Shown here piece after piece: positions 6,716-9,827 of a stretch of 9,827 nucleotides of DNA (position 1 is its first letter; the number at the start of each line of letters is the position of its first letter). The position numbers were made by a program, and so were the translations under genes. Where the stretch lies: assembly GCA_959604475.1 (NCBI GenBank), contig CAUHBX010000019.1, positions 1 to 9,827 of the forward strand. Reading direction: 5' to 3'. The notes beneath the pieces are model-generated. The model was not told where the DNA came from. It searched no databases and saw only the letters and a program-made list of their open reading frames with translations. The DNA is from an uncultured Eubacteriales bacterium. GTDB lineage: Bacteria; Bacillota; Clostridia; Lachnospirales; Anaerotignaceae.

Positions 6716-6750
6716 AAAAACACCGGGCGGCCTCCTTGCCCGGTGTTTTT
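6716..6750 (+). terminator. Intrinsic terminator after the anti-sigma gene
   Basis: The GC-rich stem CACCGGGC (6721-6728) and GCCCGGTG (6738-6745) has a 9-base loop. It is extended by A5 (6716-6720) pairing with T5 (6746-6750), 13 bp in all. It isolates the sigma operon from ylxM, and the flanking A/T runs allow activity in both directions. Confidence 0.92.
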
Positions 6751-6783
6751 GTGTTTTATAGAAAGACAAATGTATAAGTTTTA

Positions 6784-6809
6784 TTTGTAAAGTAAAAATA
6801 CTTGACAAA
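6784..6809 (+). promoter_or_regulatory. Upstream operator-like palindrome overlapping the ylxM -35
   Basis: Arms TTTGTAAAGTA (6784-6794) and TACTTGACAAA (6799-6809) flank AAAA. They match at 10 of 11 positions. The single mismatch lies where the right arm forms TTGACA, so the palindrome contains the -35 hexamer. Bases 6787-6803 are repeated exactly at 6838-6854. Confidence 0.75.
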
Positions 6810-6830
6810 GAAGATGGTATGTATTAGAAT
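6802..6830 (+). promoter_or_regulatory. Sigma-A promoter of ylxM-ffh
   Basis: The -35 is TTGACA (6802-6807, perfect), the spacer is exactly 17 bases, and the -10 is TAGAAT (6825-6830, five of six). The expected transcription start is about 6836-6838, giving a leader of roughly 35 bases. It sits just downstream of a strong terminator, so it is likely the main promoter of the ylxM-ffh unit. Confidence 0.88.
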
Positions 6831-6837
6831 ATCACAA

Positions 6838-6857
6838 GTAAAGTAAAAATACTTTAC
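6838..6857 (+). promoter_or_regulatory. Downstream operator-like palindrome at the ylxM transcription start
   Basis: The inverted repeat is perfect: GTAAAGTA (6838-6845), AAAA, TACTTTAC (6850-6857). Its first 17 bases duplicate 6787-6803. It covers the predicted +1 and early transcribed region, ending just before the GGGAG ribosome binding site, an ideal blocking position for a repressor. The cognate regulator is unknown. Confidence 0.75.
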
Positions 6858-6859
6858 AC

Positions 6860-6864
6860 GGGAG
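6860..6864 (+). promoter_or_regulatory. Ribosome binding site that fixes the ylxM start
   Basis: GGGAG ends 8 bases before GTG 6873, correct spacing for that start. The alternative in-frame GTG at 6864 begins inside this site and could not use it. Confidence 0.7.
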
Positions 6865-6872
6865 TGAATATT

Positions 6873-7226
6873 GTGGATATTTTAAAGACTACCCTTCTAT
6901 ATGATTTTTATGGAGAACTGCTTACCGATAAACAGAAGGAGATATATGAGCTTTTTTATCAGAACGATATGTCGCTTTCAGAGATAGCCGGCGAGCTTGA
7001 AATTAGCCGTCAGGCAGTAAGAGACCAGCTTAAAAGAACTGAAAAGATACTTGCAGATTATGAAGATAAACTGACGCTTGTGGAGCGGTTCATTGAAAAT
7101 AAGAACTCTGCCGGAAGAATTAGAAATTTGATTGATAAGCTGGAAAAAAATAATGAGCTTTCCAAGGATGCGCTGGAAATTGCGGAGCAGATAAGAAAAG
7201 CTGTTGATGAAATAACAGAACAGTGA
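6873..7226 (+). CDS. ylxM: YlxM-family (UPF0122) HTH protein, SRP-associated
   Basis: This is a 117-residue protein beginning at GTG 6873 (MDILKTTLLYDFYGELLTDKQ). The start LYDFY--LLT-KQ and the helix-turn-helix MSLSEIAGELEISRQAVRDQLKR (about 33-55) match the YlxM/UPF0122 family, whose HTH resembles sigma-factor region 4. A coiled-coil-like Lys/Glu-rich C-terminal part (60-117) follows. Family members lie next to ffh throughout Firmicutes and related groups, and have been linked to SRP function, with reported effects on SRP RNA or GTPase activity in streptococci. A DNA-binding role in autoregulation is only a possibility. The gene opens the unit driven by the promoter at 6802-6830 and lies 42 bases ahead of ffh. 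Part of that gap is a small palindrome, AAGGTTACCTT (7238-7248), of unknown meaning. Confidence 0.9.
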   Translation: MDILKTTLLYDFYGELLTDKQKEIYELFYQNDMSLSEIAGELEISRQAVRDQLKRTEKILADYEDKLTLVERFIENKNSAGRIRNLIDKLEKNNELSKDALEIAEQIRKAVDEITEQ

Positions 7227-7268
7227 GTTTTAAAATAAAGGTTACCTTATCATAAAGGAGCATAGAAT

Positions 7269-8606
7269 ATGGCTTTTGAAAATTTGTCAGAAAAGCTGCA
7301 GTCTGTTTTTAAGCAGCTTAGAAGCAAAGGCAAGCTTACTGAAAAAGACGTTAAGGACGCCATGAGAGAGGTTAAAATAGCCCTGCTTGAGGCGGACGTT
7401 AACTATAAAATAGTAAAACAATTTGTAAATAAAGTAAATGAGAGAGCTGTCGGAGTTGAGGTGCTTGAAAGCCTTACACCGGGACAGCAGGTTATAAAGA
7501 TTGTTAATGAAGAGCTTGTAGAGCTTATGGGTTCCGCGCAGAGCAAGCTTACCTTCTCCAGTAAGCCGCCGACAATATATATGATGGTCGGACTTCAGGG
7601 TGCAGGTAAAACAACGACATCAGGAAAGCTTGCGGGCCTGCTTAAAAAACAAGGTAAAAATCCTTTGCTTGTCGCATGTGACGTTTACAGGCCAGCGGCT
7701 ATAAAACAGCTCCAGGTCGTAGGAAACAACTACGGTATACCTGTGTTTGAGATGGGCGATAAGCTCAGCCCTGTAGACATATCCAAGGCAGCGCTTGAGT
7801 TTGCTGCAAAAAACAGGCATGATGTAATTTTGATAGACACAGCCGGCCGCCTTCATATAAATGAAGAGCTTATGGACGAGCTGAAAAATATAAAAGAGGC
7901 TGTAAGGCCGCAGGAAATCCTTCTTGTAGTTGATGCGATGACAGGCCAGGATGCTGTAACAGTTGCCGAAAGCTTTAATGCACAGCTTGGAGTTGACGGT
8001 ATAATACTTACAAAGCTTGATGGTGACGCCAGAGGCGGAGCCGCGCTTTCGGTTAGAAGCGTTACAGGAAAGCCCATAAAGTACATTGGTATGGGAGAAA
8101 AAATGGAGGACCTTGAGCCCTTTTATCCAGACCGTATGGCATCAAGAATTCTTGGAATGGGCGACGTGCTTTCGCTGATTGAAAAGGCGCAGGAAGCCTA
8201 TGATGAGAAGCAGGCTATGGAAATGGCCCAGAAAATGAGAAACAATGATTTCACTCTGGATGATTTCCTTGACCAGATGCAGCAGATTAAAAAAATGGGG
8301 CCGTTAAAAGACTTAATGGGAATGATACCGGGAATGAGCCAGTACAATCTCAATGACGTTGAGGTAAATCCTAAGGATATGGCCCATATTGAGGCTATTA
8401 TCCAGTCTATGACTAAAGAGGAAAGACAGAATCCGTCAATACTTAACGGGCCAAGAAAAAAACGTATTGCTAATGGTTCCGGTAGAACAATAGCAGAGGT
8501 TAACAGACTGCTTAAGCAGTTTGAAGACATGAAAAAAATGATGAAGCAGATGAATTCTATGACTAAAGGCAAAAAGGGAAAAATGAGAATGCCGTTTTTC
8601 CGTTAA
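7269..8606 (+). CDS. ffh: Signal recognition particle protein Ffh (SRP54 homologue)
   Basis: The protein has 445 residues, the usual Ffh size. It binds 4.5S/scRNA, captures signal sequences emerging from the ribosome and docks to FtsY. The N domain (about 1-95, FENLSEKLQSVFKQLRSKGKLTE) precedes the G domain with GLQGAGKTTT (108-117), DVYRPAA (138-144), DTAGR (190-194) and TKLDGDARGG (248-257). The M domain (about 292-445) is methionine-rich, with repeated MKKMMKQM-type runs forming the signal-peptide groove. It carries the RNA-binding stretch ending RKKRIANGSGR (GSGR at 403-406). The ATG is 8 bases after AAAGGAG (7254-7260). It is probably transcribed with ylxM. The partner receptor FtsY is encoded about 5 kb upstream in the same window, so both SRP GTPases are linked but separated by the accessory block. 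Confidence 0.98.
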   Translation: MAFENLSEKLQSVFKQLRSKGKLTEKDVKDAMREVKIALLEADVNYKIVKQFVNKVNERAVGVEVLESLTPGQQVIKIVNEELVELMGSAQSKLTFSSKPPTIYMMVGLQGAGKTTTSGKLAGLLKKQGKNPLLVACDVYRPAAIKQLQVVGNNYGIPVFEMGDKLSPVDISKAALEFAAKNRHDVILIDTAGRLHINEELMDELKNIKEAVRPQEILLVVDAMTGQDAVTVAESFNAQLGVDGIILTKLDGDARGGAALSVRSVTGKPIKYIGMGEKMEDLEPFYPDRMASRILGMGDVLSLIEKAQEAYDEKQAMEMAQKMRNNDFTLDDFLDQMQQIKKMGPLKDLMGMIPGMSQYNLNDVEVNPKDMAHIEAIIQSMTKEERQNPSILNGPRKKRIANGSGRTIAEVNRLLKQFEDMKKMMKQMNSMTKGKKGKMRMPFFR

Positions 8607-8702
8607 TAGACCTTAACCCATACAAGCTGTGCTGCTTGGCTTAATAGGGGCGTCATAAAACGAAATAGCTATATACGCAAACAGCGTTTATATAAATATT
8701 AA
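8607..8702 (+). other. ffh-rpsP intergenic leader
   Basis: This gap of about 100 bases lacks a T-tailed terminator. It holds a weak hairpin, CAAGC (8623-8627) with GCTTG (8634-8638), an ATAGCTAT palindrome (8665-8672), and ACGC/GCGT arms near 8674-8686. TATAAA (8691-8696) could be a -10, but no good -35 lies 17 bases upstream. Read-through from ffh is the simplest view; a secondary promoter is possible. Confidence 0.3.
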
Positions 8703-8704
8703 AT

Positions 8705-8712
8705 GGGAGGTG
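8705..8712 (+). promoter_or_regulatory. Ribosome binding site that fixes the rpsP start
   Basis: GGGAGGTG ends 8 bases before ATG 8721. The upstream in-frame ATG at 8703 overlaps this site, so its extra six residues (MGGELQ) are just the translated Shine-Dalgarno region. Confidence 0.9.
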
Positions 8713-8720
8713 AATTACAA

Positions 8721-8963
8721 ATGGTAAGAATCAGATTAAAAAGATTAGGAGCTAAGAAAGCACCTTTCTATAGAATCGTAGTTGCAGACCAGAGAACATC
8801 AAGAAACGGTAAGTCTATAGCTGAAATCGGATACTATGATCCTACAAAGGAACCCGCAGTATTAAAGGTTGATGCAGAGCAGGCTAAAGACTGGATCTCT
8901 AAAGGCGCTCAGCTTTCAGATACAGCTAAGTCCTTATTAAAGAAAGCCGGCGTTATCGAATAA
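8721..8963 (+). CDS. rpsP: 30S ribosomal protein bS16
   Basis: The protein has 80 residues and starts [20 protein letters not shown], the invariant beginning of bacterial S16. It continues with [11 protein letters not shown] and [10 protein letters not shown], both family hallmarks. The C-terminal part, [20 protein letters not shown], matches the usual end. S16 binds 16S rRNA early in 30S assembly. The start is set at ATG 8721 because of the well-placed GGGAGGTG and because family members begin MV(K/R)IRL. khpA follows after 19 bases and the assembly factor RimM lies beyond it, the common Firmicutes rpsP-khpA-rimM order. Codon use shifts toward preferred codons (for example AGA for arginine), as expected for a highly expressed gene. 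Confidence 0.98.
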   Translation: MVRIRLKRLGAKKAPFYRIVVADQRTSRNGKSIAEIGYYDPTKEPAVLKVDAEQAKDWISKGAQLSDTAKSLLKKAGVIE

Positions 8964-8982
8964 TCCGGTAGGAGGTACGGCT

Positions 8983-9213
8983 ATGAAGGAATTATTGGAA
9001 GTTATAGCCAAGAACCTTGTTGATAATCCTGATCAGGTAACTGTATCAGAGGTTAAGGGCGAACGCTCAATAATCCTTGAGCTTAAAGTCGCTCCCGATG
9101 ATATGGGTAAGGTTATCGGCAAGCAGGGCAGAATTGCCAAGGCTATAAGAACTGTTGTTAAAGCCGCGGCAATCCATGATGACAAAAGGATTGTTGTGGA
9201 AATAGTACAGTGA
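8983..9213 (+). CDS. khpA: KH-domain RNA-binding protein KhpA
   Basis: The protein has 76 residues and consists almost entirely of one KH domain. The RNA-gripping loop GKVIGKQGR (42-50) contains the GxxG turn GKQG (46-49). MKELLEVIAKNLVDNPDQV at the N-terminus and AIRTVVKAAA after the loop match the KhpA (YlqC) family. KhpA pairs with KhpB/Jag and binds many small RNAs and mRNAs in Firmicutes, with effects on cell division and envelope growth in streptococci. Its partner is not in this window. The ATG is preceded by TAGGAGGT (8969-8976), a strong site, and the gene directly follows rpsP. A large hairpin begins right at its stop codon. Confidence 0.95.
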   Translation: MKELLEVIAKNLVDNPDQVTVSEVKGERSIILELKVAPDDMGKVIGKQGRIAKAIRTVVKAAAIHDDKRIVVEIVQ

Positions 9214-9255
9214 AAACTTTTCGAAAAAGTCCTATATGGGACTTTTTCGAGTTTT
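9213..9255 (+). terminator. Long hairpin after khpA, probable terminator or processing stem
   Basis: A 12-bp perfect stem TCGAAAAAGTCC (9221-9232) and GGACTTTTTCGA (9239-9250) has loop TATATG. It can be lengthened by AAAAC (9213-9217) with GTTTT (9251-9255) across a TTT bulge. The T-run lies within the stem and the following GTTTTACG is a weak tail, so termination may be partial. Confidence 0.6.
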
Positions 9256-9267
9256 ACGAATATTTAT

Positions 9268-9281
9268 CGGCGTAAACGCCG
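9268..9281 (+). other. Small GC hairpin in the khpA-rimM gap
   Basis: CGGCG and CGCCG enclose TAAA. The 5-bp GC stem with a tight loop and no T tail forms the second of three hairpins in 143 bases. Its function is unknown. Confidence 0.45.
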
Positions 9282-9312
9282 TATAGAAAAGATTAATTGA
9301 TATTGACACTAT

Positions 9313-9336
9313 GTTAGGTGAGAACCTAACTTTTTT
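9313..9336 (+). terminator. Terminator-like hairpin (possible attenuator) just upstream of rimM
   Basis: The stem is GTTAGGT (9313-9319) and ACCTAAC (9324-9330) with a GNRA-type loop GAGA, followed by T6 (9331-9336). This has the full form of a short intrinsic terminator, yet it lies only 8 bases before the rimM ribosome binding site (AGGAG, 9344-9348) and 20 bases before its ATG. TTGACA at 9303-9308 precedes it, without a convincing -10. It could be an attenuator or, less likely, an operator palindrome. Confidence 0.6.
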
Positions 9337-9356
9337 AAAATACAGGAGCGTAATAT

Positions 9357-9827
9357 ATGGACAACTATTTTGAAATAGGAAAAATCGCGGGGACGCATGG
9401 ATTAAAGGGAACTCTTAAAATTTTCCCCACGACCGACATGCCCGAACGCTTTGAATTACTTAAGGAAGTAATACTTGAGGTTAAAAACGAAAAAAAGGTT
9501 TGTAAGATTGATAAGGTTGCCTACCATAAGAACCTTGTGCTGCTTACACTTGAAGAATATAATGATATAAACCAGGTGGAGGGCTTTAAAAACGGAAGGA
9601 TATTAATTCCGGCGGAAAATGACATTCCCCTTGGGAAGGACGAGTACTATACGAGAGATTTGTATGACATGGACGTCTATACGCAAGAGGGAGAGTATCT
9701 CGGCAAGCTTAATGAAGTATATACAACAGGAGCCAATGATGTTTACGGGGTTACGCCCGAGGGCGGTAAGGAGCTGCTTATACCGGCAATTAAGCAATGT
9801 ATACTTGATGTAAATGTAGATGAACGA
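9357..9827 (+). CDS. rimM: Ribosome maturation factor RimM (3' end outside window)
   Basis: The frame is open to the window edge, giving 157 residues; only about 10-20 are likely missing. RimM binds S19 and the 16S 3' domain and helps mature the 30S head. The N-terminal barrel begins DNYFEIGKIAGTHGLKGTLKI, with the hallmark IG-I---HGLKG-LK, then TDMPERF. Next come AYHKNLVLLTLEEYNDINQVEG and the linker DEYYTRDLYDMDVY, a variant of the usual DEYY--DL-G--V. The PRC-barrel half has LGKLNEVYTTGANDVYGV and KELLIPAIKQCILDV, both typical. The ATG sits 8 bases after AGGAG. In related genomes trmD and rplS usually follow. The unusual hairpin-rich leader upstream suggests expression separate from rpsP-khpA, or attenuated relative to it. 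Confidence 0.95.
   Translation, partial: MDNYFEIGKIAGTHGLKGTLKIFPTTDMPERFELLKEVILEVKNEKKVCKIDKVAYHKNLVLLTLEEYNDINQVEGFKNGRILIPAENDIPLGKDEYYTRDLYDMDVYTQEGEYLGKLNEVYTTGANDVYGVTPEGGKELLIPAIKQCILDVNVDER

Noticed and set aside
8198..8572. 124-residue hydrophobic ORF on the minus strand
   Set aside because: Antisense to the Met/Lys-rich M domain of Ffh; CAT/TTT complements produce false membrane-like segments.
9257..9335. TTGACA (9303-9308) as a rimM promoter
   Set aside because: At 16-18 bases the -10 candidates are CCTAAC, CTAACT and TAACTT, all poor and lying inside the hairpin; not called as a promoter.
9603..9813. Two 64-residue ORFs, one on each strand
   Set aside because: Both overlap the unmistakable RimM frame that runs from ATG 9357 to the window end.
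1..9827. CRISPR array, tRNA, rRNA, IS element or phage genes
   Set aside because: No regularly spaced repeats, cloverleaf, rRNA motif, transposase or integrase was seen on either strand. The only sizeable direct repeat noticed is the 17-nt operator pair.

Overview
The window is about 9.8 kb of AT-rich, densely packed bacterial DNA. Nearly every supported gene lies on the + strand. Gene content and order (smc, ftsY, then ylxM, ffh, rpsP, khpA, rimM), the AAGGAGG-type ribosome binding sites, and the SLH-domain and lipobox-bearing proteins point to a Gram-positive Clostridia-type member of the Firmicutes (Bacillota). No species can be named from the sequence alone.

Layout. Positions 1-2342 hold the C-terminal third of smc and a complete ftsY (SRP receptor). 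Positions 2355-3399 hold two small genes that continue the ftsY transcript: a TfoX C-terminal-like helix-hairpin-helix protein and a TauE/SafE-family membrane transporter. An intrinsic terminator at 3407-3435 closes that unit. Positions 3400-6707 form an accessory envelope block. It contains a secreted protein with three SLH domains and an Ig-like tail, an overlapping lipoprotein gene and a terminator, then an ECF-type sigma factor with an overlapping, single-pass membrane protein that is probably its anti-sigma factor, and a strong terminator. From 6784 the conserved translation/SRP cluster resumes with ylxM, ffh, rpsP, khpA and rimM (cut by the window end).

How the genes fit together. FtsY and Ffh are the two partner GTPases of signal recognition particle targeting, and YlxM is their usual small HTH neighbour. 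RpsP (ribosomal protein bS16), KhpA (KH RNA-binding protein) and RimM (16S maturation factor) serve ribosome assembly. In many Clostridia ftsY leads directly into ylxM-ffh. Here about 4.4 kb of extra genes separate them, and the downstream half has its own promoter.

The most notable regulatory signal is at that restart. A near-consensus sigma-A promoter (TTGACA, 17 bp, TAGAAT) is bracketed by two copies of the same palindrome. They share an exact 17-nt direct repeat with starts 51 bp apart. One copy covers the -35 and the other the expected transcription start. This looks like a two-operator repressor control region for ylxM-ffh. The second item of interest is the sigma/anti-sigma pair beside an SLH protein and lipoprotein, a plausible but untested envelope-sensing module. 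The third is a hairpin-rich leader between khpA and rimM that ends in a terminator-like stem just before the rimM ribosome binding site.
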